A DNA stretch of 59,728 nt from [Clostridium] aerotolerans DSM 5434 (GCF_000687555.1 NZ_JHWJ01000021.1:1-59728); one strand, 5' to 3'; counted from the first letter of the stretch, positions 48,670 through 56,900 are shown. Translations and numbers: made by a program. Notes: a model not told the origin generated them from the letters alone.

Positions 48670-49376
48670 TGGAAGATCAAATTGTAATTAGTAATATTGA
48701 AATGTTGGTCGAAAGAAAAGATATTAAAAATATGTATATCCGCATCCTGCCACCAGATGGAAAAGTGAAAATTACCGTTCCAGAAGCTATTTCGGATGAT
48801 GCAATTCGAATGTTTGCTATTTCAAGAATAGCTTGGATTAAAAAGCAAAAAGCAAATTTTCAAAATCAATCCAGACAAACGAAACGCCAGTATATATCAG
48901 GAGAAAGTCATTTTCTATGGGGAAAACGATACCGTTTAGAGGTTGTATATTCTGGTGTGCGCAATGATGTGTTTATAAAAGGAGACAAACTGTTCCTTCA
49001 AGTTAGAAAAGAAAGTACGCAGGAACAACGCGAAACTGCAATGGAAGAGTGGTATCGAGAGCAGATAAAGCAAGCGATTCCAGCAGTCCTTGAAAAGTAT
49101 GCAAAAATAGTTGGGAAAGCGCCAGATGATTGGCGTGTAAAGAATATGCGAACAAAATGGGGAACGTGTAATCCTATAAAAAGAAGAATCTGGTTGAACC
49201 TACAGCTTGCAAAAAAAACACCGGAATGTTTAGATTATGTAATCGTTCATGAGCTGGTTCATCTTTATGTTAAAAATCATGATGACGAGTTCAGATCGTA
49301 TATGGATCAGTTTTATCCGAATTGGCAAGTAGTGAAGAAGCAGCTGAATGAGCAGATGTTGGATTGGATGGAGTAG
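48669..49376 (+). CDS. YgjP/SprT-like M48-type metallopeptidase (DUF45)
   Basis: A 235-aa protein of the YgjP-like metallopeptidase family often found behind hsdR. The zinc motif is HELVH (residues 194-198) followed by VKNHDDEFRSYMDQFYPNW, and the upstream WGTCNPIKRRIWLNLQLA segment is typical of the family. It begins one base inside the hsdR stop and its end lies 11 nt before the RT gene start, so it is translated from the same message. The substrate is unknown. In this position it may process or clear components of the R-M complex, but that is only a suggestion. Confidence 0.88.
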   Translation: MEDQIVISNIEMLVERKDIKNMYIRILPPDGKVKITVPEAISDDAIRMFAISRIAWIKKQKANFQNQSRQTKRQYISGESHFLWGKRYRLEVVYSGVRNDVFIKGDKLFLQVRKESTQEQRETAMEEWYREQIKQAIPAVLEKYAKIVGKAPDDWRVKNMRTKWGTCNPIKRRIWLNLQLAKKTPECLDYVIVHELVHLYVKNHDDEFRSYMDQFYPNWQVVKKQLNEQMLDWME

Positions 49377-49387
49377 AGGAAGCACAG

Positions 49388-52348
49388 ATGTTTGATAGCT
49401 TGGATAATGTACGTTATATGGTAGAGGGTTCTTACAAAAAGCTTAAATCATATTATTATTATGATAAGACATTGTTGTATATAAAAATGAAAATAGTAGA
49501 ATTTGAAGCAGATGAGAAATTTAAAGACAAACTGGAAATCTTATCAAAGAACTTATTCGAGGACAACCTGGAGTATTTTGAAGAATTGAAAAGGCAGGTA
49601 AAATTTTGTGTTTTGCCAAAAACGTTTAAGAGTATAAATAACGATATAAGGCTAATACGAGGAAATGTAGATAAGAATAAAAAAATTTCCAAAGTGAATT
49701 TTACAATAGAGTTACCTGTGGAATTATTAATTTTAGACTTAATGTGGACTCTGTTTGTAAAAAAAATATATACAGAACATCATGGAGATTTCGTTTATTC
49801 TCATGCAGGTCAATTTAAAAAAGGAGTTTTTAATAAGGAAGAGGAATTGATTGCGGGAATAGATTTTAAATCTAATCGTTGTTTTGAACCTTATTTTCAA
49901 TGCTATACAAAGTGGAGAAATACAGCATTAGATTCAGCATTAGAAACATGCAAAAATGAAAATACGGTTATGATTAGTTTAGATTTGAAGAGCTTTTATT
50001 ATAATATTAATTTTGATTTTGGAGATTTAGCAAAAGTATTTGATAATGATGCAAGATATACAGAAATAGAATTTCTTACATCAATGATAAGTGACATATA
50101 TACTAAATATACAGAATTAGTTGCCAAGTACAAAAAAGGAATAACAAAATCAGTGGAGAAAACGGTATTCCCTATTGGTTTAATAAGCCCATTAATATTG
50201 AGGGATATAGCACTTGAGGGGGTTGACAATAGTATAAAAAAAGGTCTTTCGCCTAAGTATTATGGAAGATATGTTGACGATATGCTTATAGTTGTTGGAA
50301 CTGGTCCAATAGAACACATATCAACAGAAGAAATTATTGAAGACATCCTAGTCAAGAAGCGAATATTAAATGCCAAGAATACAAAAGGGGAATATGAATT
50401 TTTTGAAGAACCATCAGTCAAATTGCAAGGCGAAAAGGTCAATTGTTTTTATTTTGAAAAAGGTAAAGAAAATATTCTCCTTGATGTGTATTGTAAAAAA
50501 ATTAAAAAAAATTCAAGTGAGGCAAATCTGTTACCAGACATAGATGTTTTAAGTGATTCATTTAATAGTAGAGCCTACACTATGAATTCTAGTGATGATT
50601 CCATGAAAATAAGAAATCTTGAATTTATGGAAAGTGATAATTATAATGCAACATTATTCATAAATGGTTTAAAGGGAATTTTAAAAAATGCATCTTATGA
50701 TAAAAAGTATATTGAAAATTATTTGACAGATATTGTTAATTTTTATTCGGGAAGCCAGGCAATTGAATTTTCAAATACATGGAGAACAATATTCGAGTTA
50801 TTAATTTTATGTAAAGATAAGGATAGGGCAAACACATTTTATCTTAATGTCAAAAAAGAGATAGAAAATATTTCGTTTGATTATATTGAAGAGGATGAAA
50901 TTCTTTCAAAAAAGAAACTGACAATATTAAATAATTTGAAACGTTCTTTAGTGCTTAAGCTTGATATTTCGATTGGGTTGGCTGTTGCATTGGATTACGA
51001 CAGGGGAAAGCAGAAAAAGCATAAAATATTAGGACAAAAGATAAGACAGACAAATATGCTAAGTCATAATATGGTCTCTTTTCCATTAATAAATTATTCA
51101 ATGGATGATAGTATTGATGAAATTTCGTTAATAAATTTGGATTTAAATAAAATTTTATCAAATGTTACTCTTAGAAAAAAGATATTTAAGTTAGATGAAG
51201 AAAAAATACGTTGGTCTCCGAGATTTATTCATTTGCATGAATTGTATTTTTGTTTTTTTTACTTTTACATAGGAAGTGAAGAAAAGCTTTTGAATGAAAA
51301 AAAGAAAACGATATTTAAAAGCTATGTTAGAATTAACTGTTTAAGTGATAAAATCCCCAATCCTATAATTTGTGATGAGGAGAAAAGTTTTTCAGAACTT
51401 AATATAGAAAGAAAAGATGTTGTTATAACTGATAATTGTGAAAAGAAAAATACTAAAGTGGGTTTGGTGAATACAAAAATTAATGAAGATGAAGTTCTTG
51501 AAATATTATTGAATCCGGCAAAGGGTACAACTGTTAAAAAAAAGCAGAGTCTATACAAAATTTTAAATGCTGCAAAGGAAGAAAAGGTGAAATACTTGGT
51601 TTTTCCTGAATTTTACATGCCGGCATTGTGGCTTAGTGATATCGGTAATTTTACAAAACAATTTGGAATTACAGTTGTCACAGGACTTCAATATATTACT
51701 TGTAATGAAAGAGTTTTTAATTTTGTTTGTGTGATTGCAAGTACATGTGGAAAGACATATTTTAAAAATATGATTCCATTGATTAGAGAAAAAAACTATT
51801 ATGCACCAGAAGAAAGAATGGAATTAGCTGCATTAGGATATGTAAGTAAAAATCCTTCTAAGGCGTCTTATTACATGGTGAATAATGGTAAAGAAACATT
51901 TAGTACAATTCTATGTTTTGAATTTACAGATATTGCCTCGAGATTAATAATGAAGGGTGAACTGGATTTCTTGTGTGTACCACAATTAAATAGGGATACA
52001 AATTACTTTTCAAGTATAGTTGAATCAGCTGCGAGAGATTTGCATACTATAGTCGTTCAAGCAAATACTTCAAAATATGGAGACTCAAGAGTGACGGGTC
52101 CGTATAAAACGGATTTTAAAGATATTTTAAAGATAAAGGGTGGAGAAAACGATATTCTTATTGTTGGAGAGTTAGAGGTAAAATCATTACAAAAGTTCAA
52201 AAATAGTTATTATAGTGATTTTGAAAAACAAGTGAGAAAATGTTTGGCTTGTACAAAGGTTCGAACAGTATCGCATTTATCACAAAAATGCACCAAATGT
52301 TTGAATAAAAAAGGAAAAATTAAAGGGCTACCGCCAAACTGGAAGTAA
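49388..52348 (+). CDS. Reverse transcriptase-nitrilase fusion, defence-associated RT (DRT type 1 / UG1-like)
   Basis: This 986-aa protein joins a reverse transcriptase to a C-N hydrolase. RT motif A is SLDLKSFYYNI (Asp 199), motif B FPIGLISPL, and motif C YVDD (295-298), so the polymerase centre is intact. A helical middle region follows. The C-terminal nitrilase domain has its Glu-Lys-Cys triad at E741 (FPEFYMP), K793 (YFKNMIP) and C843 (TILCFEF). The tail adds two CxxC pairs (C952/C955 and C968/C971) like a small zinc ribbon. The architecture matches the RT-nitrilase class described as DRT type 1, which protects against phages; the mechanism is not settled to my knowledge. ATG 49388 has AGAGGA 7 nt upstream. 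Base composition is very A+T-rich. Confidence 0.9.
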   Translation: MFDSLDNVRYMVEGSYKKLKSYYYYDKTLLYIKMKIVEFEADEKFKDKLEILSKNLFEDNLEYFEELKRQVKFCVLPKTFKSINNDIRLIRGNVDKNKKISKVNFTIELPVELLILDLMWTLFVKKIYTEHHGDFVYSHAGQFKKGVFNKEEELIAGIDFKSNRCFEPYFQCYTKWRNTALDSALETCKNENTVMISLDLKSFYYNINFDFGDLAKVFDNDARYTEIEFLTSMISDIYTKYTELVAKYKKGITKSVEKTVFPIGLISPLILRDIALEGVDNSIKKGLSPKYYGRYVDDMLIVVGTGPIEHISTEEIIEDILVKKRILNAKNTKGEYEFFEEPSVKLQGEKVNCFYFEKGKENILLDVYCKKIKKNSSEANLLPDIDVLSDSFNSRAYTMNSSDDSMKIRNLEFMESDNYNATLFINGLKGILKNASYDKKYIENYLTDIVNFYSGSQAIEFSNTWRTIFELLILCKDKDRANTFYLNVKKEIENISFDYIEEDEILSKKKLTILNNLKRSLVLKLDISIGLAVALDYDRGKQKKHKILGQKIRQTNMLSHNMVSFPLINYSMDDSIDEISLINLDLNKILSNVTLRKKIFKLDEEKIRWSPRFIHLHELYFCFFYFYIGSEEKLLNEKKKTIFKSYVRINCLSDKIPNPIICDEEKSFSELNIERKDVVITDNCEKKNTKVGLVNTKINEDEVLEILLNPAKGTTVKKKQSLYKILNAAKEEKVKYLVFPEFYMPALWLSDIGNFTKQFGITVVTGLQYITCNERVFNFVCVIASTCGKTYFKNMIPLIREKNYYAPEERMELAALGYVSKNPSKASYYMVNNGKETFSTILCFEFTDIASRLIMKGELDFLCVPQLNRDTNYFSSIVESAARDLHTIVVQANTSKYGDSRVTGPYKTDFKDILKIKGGENDILIVGELEVKSLQKFKNSYYSDFEKQVRKCLACTKVRTVSHLSQKCTKCLNKKGKIKGLPPNWK

Positions 52349-52385
52349 AGGATGAGGAACTAATAAATGAAAGAGGAGGAACATA

Positions 52386-52472
52386 ATGAGCAAATTCAGT
52401 TTGATAGGAAAACAAAAAAACATGCCCGTTATCGCTAGTGAAGCAATCGCCGCTAAATTAGTTGACCTTTGA
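52386..52472 (+). CDS. Possible 28-codon ORF after the RT-nitrilase gene
   Basis: An ATG at 52393 region, here taken from the AGAGGAGGAACATA-preceded ATG near 52386, opens a short frame (MSKFSLIGKQKNMPVIASEA...) ending at TGA 52470-52472. The ribosome binding site is strong. No homologue comes to mind. It may be a small peptide, a truncated gene, or part of a non-coding RNA belonging to the RT. Confidence 0.35.
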   Translation: MSKFSLIGKQKNMPVIASEAIAAKLVDL

Positions 52473-52489
52473 AATGGAGATTTATAAAC

Positions 52490-52588
52490 ATGAAAAAATC
52501 AAGAAATTCTAATATGGATTCAGCAATATCTATAGCAGCATTTGTTATTCAAATGATGAAAGGTGATTATTTAGATGTCTCACATTAG
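52490..52588 (+). pseudogene. Upstream piece of the HNH gene, separated by an amber codon
   Basis: ATG 52490 opens a 32-codon frame (MKKSRNSNMDSAISIAAFVI...) that stops at TAG 52586-52588. The HNH gene begins at 52607 in the same frame, 18 nt later, with no ribosome binding site of its own. The simplest reading is one gene with an in-frame stop; a separate peptide is possible. Confidence 0.45.
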
Positions 52589-52606
52589 TTTGAATATTTT
52601 GATGTT

Positions 52607-53296
52607 ATGGAAACGGCAGTAAAAAAATGGGAGAAACCGCATAAGAAAACATTAGTACATGAATATACAAGAGATATGTATCTTGAAAGTCAAAATTATA
52701 CATTAGATAAACATTTTCCAGTAGAAGAAATTATTGAGATGCAGATGCTTCTTGAAAACTATAGCATAGATTATTCAAGTGTAGGATATACGGATGTAAG
52801 CGAATTGGAATTTGATGATTGTAGTGATGAATTGGAGGAATATGCAGAAAAATTACAGAATTTCTTTATAGAAAATACTTTGGATACAGTTGTAGATGAT
52901 GTGTTTTCTATATTGTATATGGATAAAAATTTTTTGCACGAATTCAATAGACAATGTTCAGATAAAATACAAGACATGGAAAAAGCAGATTATCCAAACT
53001 TACTTAAAGAAGATGGAGTGATTGAGAGGATAAGTTATTATCCTACATGGTTTAAATATGGAATTGAATATAGGGATAAGCTTAGATGTTCACTATGTGG
53101 ATGTGATTTATCGAGCTCGTTTACCACAATCGTAGATGAAAATTTTGATCATATCATTCCATTACAAGCAGGTGGTAACAATGATCCATCTAATTGGCAG
53201 TTGACTTGTGAAAGTTGTAATAAATCGAAAGGTGCAAGAAGCAGCGCTTACAAAAATATTATTTTTCCATTTTGGGAAATGGATGTAGAAATCTAA
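52607..53296 (+). CDS. HNH endonuclease
   Basis: A 229-aa protein with a C-terminal HNH/zinc nuclease core: CSLCGCD (C161, C164), FDHIIPLQAGGNNDPSNWQLTC with the catalytic His at 182 and the Asn in NWQL, and CESCNKSKG (C201, C204). The N-terminal 150 residues are helical and acidic without a family I know. It lies about 260 bp behind the RT-nitrilase gene and directly before two unknown genes. Translation is uncertain: the ATG lacks a ribosome binding site and an amber codon splits it from an upstream in-frame ATG. It may act in defence; no pairing partner is proven. Confidence 0.75.
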   Translation: METAVKKWEKPHKKTLVHEYTRDMYLESQNYTLDKHFPVEEIIEMQMLLENYSIDYSSVGYTDVSELEFDDCSDELEEYAEKLQNFFIENTLDTVVDDVFSILYMDKNFLHEFNRQCSDKIQDMEKADYPNLLKEDGVIERISYYPTWFKYGIEYRDKLRCSLCGCDLSSSFTTIVDENFDHIIPLQAGGNNDPSNWQLTCESCNKSKGARSSAYKNIIFPFWEMDVEI

Positions 53297-53316
53297 CTTA
53301 AATTAGAGGTGACAAA

Positions 53317-53913
53317 ATGTGTATATTGAATGGAGAATTTCCATATGATTGTACCGTATATAGTGAAGAAGAATTAAGAGCAAGTGAGGGTCATGATGCG
53401 ATATATGAATTTGATAGTTCTGAAATTGATAATGAAGAAAGATTAAAACAGATTTGTGATAATATCAAAATCAAATATGTTGGAAAGCATGTGTGGGCAC
53501 TATATGGTTCAAATAAAGAGAATGAATGGATTTGCTTGCAGGTTGCAAGCAGAAAAACAGAGGACGTAGTAAGCGAAATATTAGAAGATATAGAATGTAT
53601 GACGAAGCGGGATTCAATCAGTGGTAGAGTTTGGCGTAGTAAATTTCACTCGAATGTATTTCAACCAAACTATGAATATGTTTTGTCAGATTTAAAACAT
53701 CAGAAGTATAAACTAATGAAAGAGAACTTTAGAAAACTAATGTTTGTTGCTCCAAAAGAAGAAATTCTAGGAAAAGAAGGTTCAGCAATTGCTCGAAAAG
53801 AAATATATCAACACATTGAAGTAAAGTATGCTTGCAATACAAATTCCTTGTTTTGGAATGCTTATGGCAAAGAACATAAAATGGTGACACAATATATATC
53901 AAAAAATAATTAG
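53317..53913 (+). CDS. Hypothetical protein next to the HNH nuclease
   Basis: A 198-aa protein with AGAGGTG 7 nt before the ATG, starting 21 nt after the HNH gene, so the two are probably co-transcribed. I do not recognise it. Visible features are an acidic N-terminus (DCTVYSEEELRASEGHDA), a KYVGKHVWALYGSNKENEW strand-rich segment, and a basic C-terminal half ending in GKEGSAIARKEIYQHIEVKYACNTNSLFWNAYGKE. No signal peptide or membrane segment is visible. Composition is soluble and mixed. A partner or regulator of the HNH protein is possible but unsupported by a motif. Confidence 0.6.
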   Translation: MCILNGEFPYDCTVYSEEELRASEGHDAIYEFDSSEIDNEERLKQICDNIKIKYVGKHVWALYGSNKENEWICLQVASRKTEDVVSEILEDIECMTKRDSISGRVWRSKFHSNVFQPNYEYVLSDLKHQKYKLMKENFRKLMFVAPKEEILGKEGSAIARKEIYQHIEVKYACNTNSLFWNAYGKEHKMVTQYISKNN

Positions 53914-53931
53914 AGGAATGGCGATGCATAG

Positions 53932-54255
53932 ATGAATAAAAGAAGAACGCTTAAAAAAGTATCCGTAAAAATGAAGAGCAGAATACAAAAAATGCCAGGA
54001 CCTCAGTTATATAAACCTAGAGAGAAATTGCAAAATTGTATTTGGGAATTCACAATAGGAGATGCGGATGATAAACCATCTGTACCACATGCTCATGATA
54101 GGGAAACTGGATATAGATTAGATGCATGGACAGGGGATATATATCCAGCTGAAAAAGAAAGAGTAGATACAATAGGAAAATTGAAACCAAAGGAGTTAAG
54201 TAAATTGCACAGAGATCCAAGATTTGTTGAATTTGCGCAAAAACAAATTAAATAG
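53932..54255 (+). CDS. Hypothetical 107-aa protein
   Basis: A small basic protein starting at 53932, 18 nt after the previous gene; the GAGGA upstream is distant (about 14 nt), so the start is weakly supported. The N-terminus is very basic (MNKRRTLKKVSVKMKSRIQK). The middle has a WEFTIGDADDKPSVPHAHDRETGYRLDAWTGDIYP segment, in which HAHD and the aromatic residues stand out. No family is recognised. It may be a nucleic-acid-associated protein, judged only from charge. Confidence 0.5.
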   Translation: MNKRRTLKKVSVKMKSRIQKMPGPQLYKPREKLQNCIWEFTIGDADDKPSVPHAHDRETGYRLDAWTGDIYPAEKERVDTIGKLKPKELSKLHRDPRFVEFAQKQIK

Positions 54256-54481
54256 TATAGAGAAGACAAACCACATGTTAGTTTTTATGTACCAGAGTGG
54301 TTTGAATTGAAGAATATGCATAAAAGGGCAGTTACTATGAAACAATCAAAGCCAATAACTAACTTTGTATTTATTGGACAAGCAAATATCCATGCATAAG
54401 GAATTGTTGAAGTGATGAGTTTGTGTGAAGCAGACATGAAATAATCAGGTTCGGAAATGCTTTTTATAGATTGGAGACAAT
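54256..54481. other. Short intergenic stretch before the XRE gene
   Basis: Only short frames without good ribosome binding sites are seen here (for example a 27-codon frame from ATG 54316). It presumably contains the promoter of the XRE gene. Confidence 0.4.
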
Positions 54482-55351
54482 ATGAATGACAACCAGGAAA
54501 TTGGTAGAAATCTAAGAGTCCTTCGTAAGATACACCATGAAACACAAGAAGGATTAGGAGAACTCTTAGGCTTAAGTAAGTCTGCAATCTCGGCTTATGA
54601 GAAAGGCGAGAGAGCATTAGATACACAGAAGTTGCAGCTCTATGCAAATCATTATTGTAAAACTGTGGATGAATTAGTGAATGGGGATTTGACAGGTCTT
54701 AAATCCATGAGATATTTTCATGGAAGCAAAGAACAGATGAAAAAGATGTTCAATTATTTATTTCCAAGAGTTTATTCGGACGAAGCAAGTCATAACAAAA
54801 ATTTTCAAAGTGCATACGAAAAACATACAAAAATTTATGAAGCTATGTATGGTATGGAGACACCAAGTAAAGTATTAGTAAGCCGATGCTGGGAAGAGTA
54901 TTCTGGTGCATTAGAGGAGTCTGAACTTGTTGAGGCAGCAGTTAATATACTTGGTCTTCTTTTCATTTGTTGGACTTCCATAGCGGATAAAAAAAATATA
55001 GAAATTGGTAATATGATTAAAACAAGTGGAACGATACCTCTTGAAATAAAGAATCTCTTAGCAGATGGGGATACTGTAATTGATCCTGAAATAGAGAGAT
55101 TACGAGAACAGTTTCTAGAAGAGTATGATGATATGGCAATGGAGTTGATTGCCTATGCAAAAGCATCAATGGAATGGGCAGAATGTGGAGATTTTTATTT
55201 GGCAATGAAATATATAGTAGGAATGCAGGATAACTATCTATCACTGGAGATGAACCAACAAATAGGTATTCAGATGATATGCTCCCTATGTGAATTGAAC
55301 AATCCATATGCACTTCGATATTTACTGGAACAGGACGAGATAATAGAATAA
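54482..55351 (+). CDS. XRE-family transcriptional regulator with large C-terminal domain
   Basis: A 289-aa protein with an N-terminal HTH_3 domain (NLRVLRKIHHETQEGLGELLGLSKSAISAYEKGERALD, residues 9-47) and a helical C-terminal part of about 220 residues without a family I can name. TTGGAGA precedes the ATG. It is followed by a terminator and then a small membrane protein. The long acidic C-terminus could sense a ligand or protein. It likely controls the neighbouring island genes or a lost mobility module. Confidence 0.82.
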   Translation: MNDNQEIGRNLRVLRKIHHETQEGLGELLGLSKSAISAYEKGERALDTQKLQLYANHYCKTVDELVNGDLTGLKSMRYFHGSKEQMKKMFNYLFPRVYSDEASHNKNFQSAYEKHTKIYEAMYGMETPSKVLVSRCWEEYSGALEESELVEAAVNILGLLFICWTSIADKKNIEIGNMIKTSGTIPLEIKNLLADGDTVIDPEIERLREQFLEEYDDMAMELIAYAKASMEWAECGDFYLAMKYIVGMQDNYLSLEMNQQIGIQMICSLCELNNPYALRYLLEQDEIIE

Positions 55352-55362
55352 TGATTTAACCA

Positions 55363-55396
55363 AAGGACTTTGAAGTTTTTTCAAGGTCCTTTTTCC
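55363..55396 (+). terminator. Intrinsic terminator of the XRE gene
   Basis: A 12-bp stem with one G-U pair (AAGGACTTTGAA / TTCAAGGTCCTT) and a short T-rich loop is followed by TTTTT. It lies 11 nt after the stop. Confidence 0.85.
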
Positions 55397-55480
55397 ACGT
55401 TTTGTTGATCTTTTCTTTGAAATTATCTTGTATGATTAACTTAGAACAAAAGTAAACGAAAATCATTGGAGGATAAGCAT

Positions 55481-55729
55481 ATGACAAATACAAGTGACGT
55501 GACAAAAGTTGGAACAGATGTAGTAACACAGGGAATTAGAAGGTTTAACAATGGTACTATTACAAAAGATAATGTGATCATAGTCGCATCGATTATTACA
55601 ATTGGCTCCTTAATTGCAATTCATGATTTAATCGTACATGGCTATGGAGCAGAAGGTGAATATGATCCAGAGACAAAGAAGGCATCGGTGAAGATAAAGC
55701 CAAATGCGTACTATGAAAAAGCAGTGTAA
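55481..55729 (+). CDS. Small membrane protein of unknown function
   Basis: An 82-aa protein from ATG 55481, 7 nt after TTGGAGGA. It has one hydrophobic helix (VIIVASIITIGSLIAIHDLIVHG, about residues 35-57), a short Thr/Val-rich N-terminus and a polar C-terminal tail (EGEYDPETKKASVKIKPN). No family recognised. Small single-helix proteins occur among both toxin-antitoxin and conjugative-element genes; nothing decides between them here. Confidence 0.6.
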   Translation: MTNTSDVTKVGTDVVTQGIRRFNNGTITKDNVIIVASIITIGSLIAIHDLIVHGYGAEGEYDPETKKASVKIKPNAYYEKAV

Positions 55730-55919
55730 ATTAGTAAAAGATGTCGTGTTCCCCCTTTGGTAGTTCGGGTAAGGGGGCTAGAGAGTGTCGGATTGGTACC
55801 ATTATAAAAAACTAAATAGAAATTGTACGTAGATTCTCAGTACAAAGAAACGTCCAGTGGATTTTTTTATATTAAAATGAAATTCGAGTAAGTGAAAACA
55901 AAATCCTGACCCACATGCT
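55730..55919. other. Non-coding remnant sequence near the right end of the island
   Basis: A GGGGGA-GGTAGTTC...AGGGGGC stretch may form a short hairpin near 55749-55780. Stop codons are frequent in all frames. No gene is seen. Confidence 0.35.
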
Positions 55920-56171
55920 GTGACAGGATTCTTATCCATTTTTAACGTAGATTCAGATACCTTTTCGAATGCAGCCATGACCGAAGATGAAATCAATCAG
56001 ATTGTAGCGGATTCAGGATGTGATTCCACACAAGAAAAGGTGATTCGATTTGCACTATTGAAAGTGGGGCATCCATTCAGTCAGTAACAGCGTACTAGTG
56101 GAAGAGCATATGACTGTAGTCTCATTGCCTATTACGCGTGGAAGGAGGCAGGTGTCAGGAAAGTCCATTAA
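55920..56171 (+). pseudogene. NlpC/P60-type peptidase remnant
   Basis: In one frame the sequence reads MTEDEINQIVADSG, then VIRFALLKVGHPFSQ, a TAA, and continues in the same frame as QRTSGRAYDCSLIAYYAWKEAGV before a stop at 56169. The GHPFSQ...TSG.AYDCS..AYYAW pattern is that of the NlpC/P60 domains (catalytic Cys in YDCS) of cell-wall hydrolases carried by conjugative elements of Firmicutes. It is cut at both ends and has one nonsense codon. Confidence 0.65.
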
Positions 56172-56239
56172 TGAATGCTTAGATGAGTTAGAGCTTAGTT
56201 TTACCAATGGTGAGATTGTAGCTTTTTGTACTGTTATCA

Positions 56240-56353
56240 AAGAAGTACAGAGAAGAAAAGGGTATTAGCCAAAAACATCTGGTAGAAGCTATTGGGGTTA
56301 GCAGGAAAACAATCTCGCTAATGGATAATATAAAAAGAACTTATATGAAATGA
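56240..56353 (+). pseudogene. XRE-type HTH remnant
   Basis: A short frame reads REEKGISQKHLVEAIGVSRKTISLMDNIKRTYMK, a clear HTH_3 helix-turn-helix, and then stops at 56351. There is no start codon and no ribosome binding site, so it is a fragment of a small regulator. Confidence 0.65.
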
Positions 56354-56878
56354 TAGAAGACAATGGTGGAAATCGCTATTATACTGATAATATGATGGAA
56401 TGTTTTAATACAGAAGAATTATTTTTAAACTTTTCATTTGCCTGATTATTTTGTTACAGGTAACTACTTGATAGTTTATCAGTAGATGAGAAGGGATAGA
56501 CGGAATAGAAGAAATAGAAGGAGTCTGCATTATAGTGTTTGCTTTTCTGGTTTTTAATAACCTTTGGATTGAAATGCAATAAATTAATTTTCTACTCAGA
56601 ATGAGTTAGAACTGGCACATATTTTCGGTTGCATTTTAGCGGAATCAATTTTATAATTATAGCAATGGAACTGCAAACCACTTTCACATCATTTTATGAT
56701 TAGAAAAGACTGGATTGCAAACCATTGGATACCATGAGAATGACGCGGAAATGTCTTGCTACTGGATTGGTACTAAAAAGTGTTTAAACGATATGGAATG
56801 GGTAAGAAAACTGAAATATACTATACAAATATGTATAGAAATAGAATGAGATATACGAAAAAGTACAAAGAACTTTGC
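56354..56878. other. Degenerate right end of the island
   Basis: Only short, stop-ridden frames are seen, some Tyr/Asn-rich. A tyrosine recombinase gene would be expected at one end of such an island, but I find no RHRY-type catalytic motifs here. The last codons before attR read RYTKKYKELCEFE-stop, ending in the same Glu-Phe-Glu-stop as guaA. Confidence 0.4.
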
Positions 56879-56890
56879 GAGTTTGAATAA
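56879..56890 (+). other. attR: right 12-bp direct repeat of the guaA 3' end
   Basis: GAGTTTGAATAA, identical to 37516-37527 and in the same orientation. It marks the right limit of the island and is followed 10 nt later by a strong terminator. Confidence 0.8.
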
Positions 56891-56900
56891 CAAACAGTTT

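Larger units (their letters stand above)
37516..56890. mobile_element. Genomic island inserted at the 3' end of guaA (defence cargo, mobility genes decayed)
   Basis: The 19.4-kb segment between the two GAGTTTGAATAA copies differs from its flanks: it is more A+T-rich, has many broken genes near both ends, and carries relaxase, NlpC/P60 and XRE relics typical of conjugative or mobilisable elements. Its intact centre is a type I restriction-modification operon with a metallopeptidase and a defence reverse transcriptase, then an HNH nuclease and unknown genes. No intact integrase is visible, so the element is probably fixed. Exact ends rest on the 12-bp repeat and the displaced terminator after the right copy. 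Confidence 0.75.

Noticed and set aside
49388-52348. Retron or group II intron reverse transcriptase
   Set aside because: No maturase domain and no intron ends are seen; the nitrilase fusion and YVDD context fit the defence RT class. No msr-msd type fold was recognised beside it.
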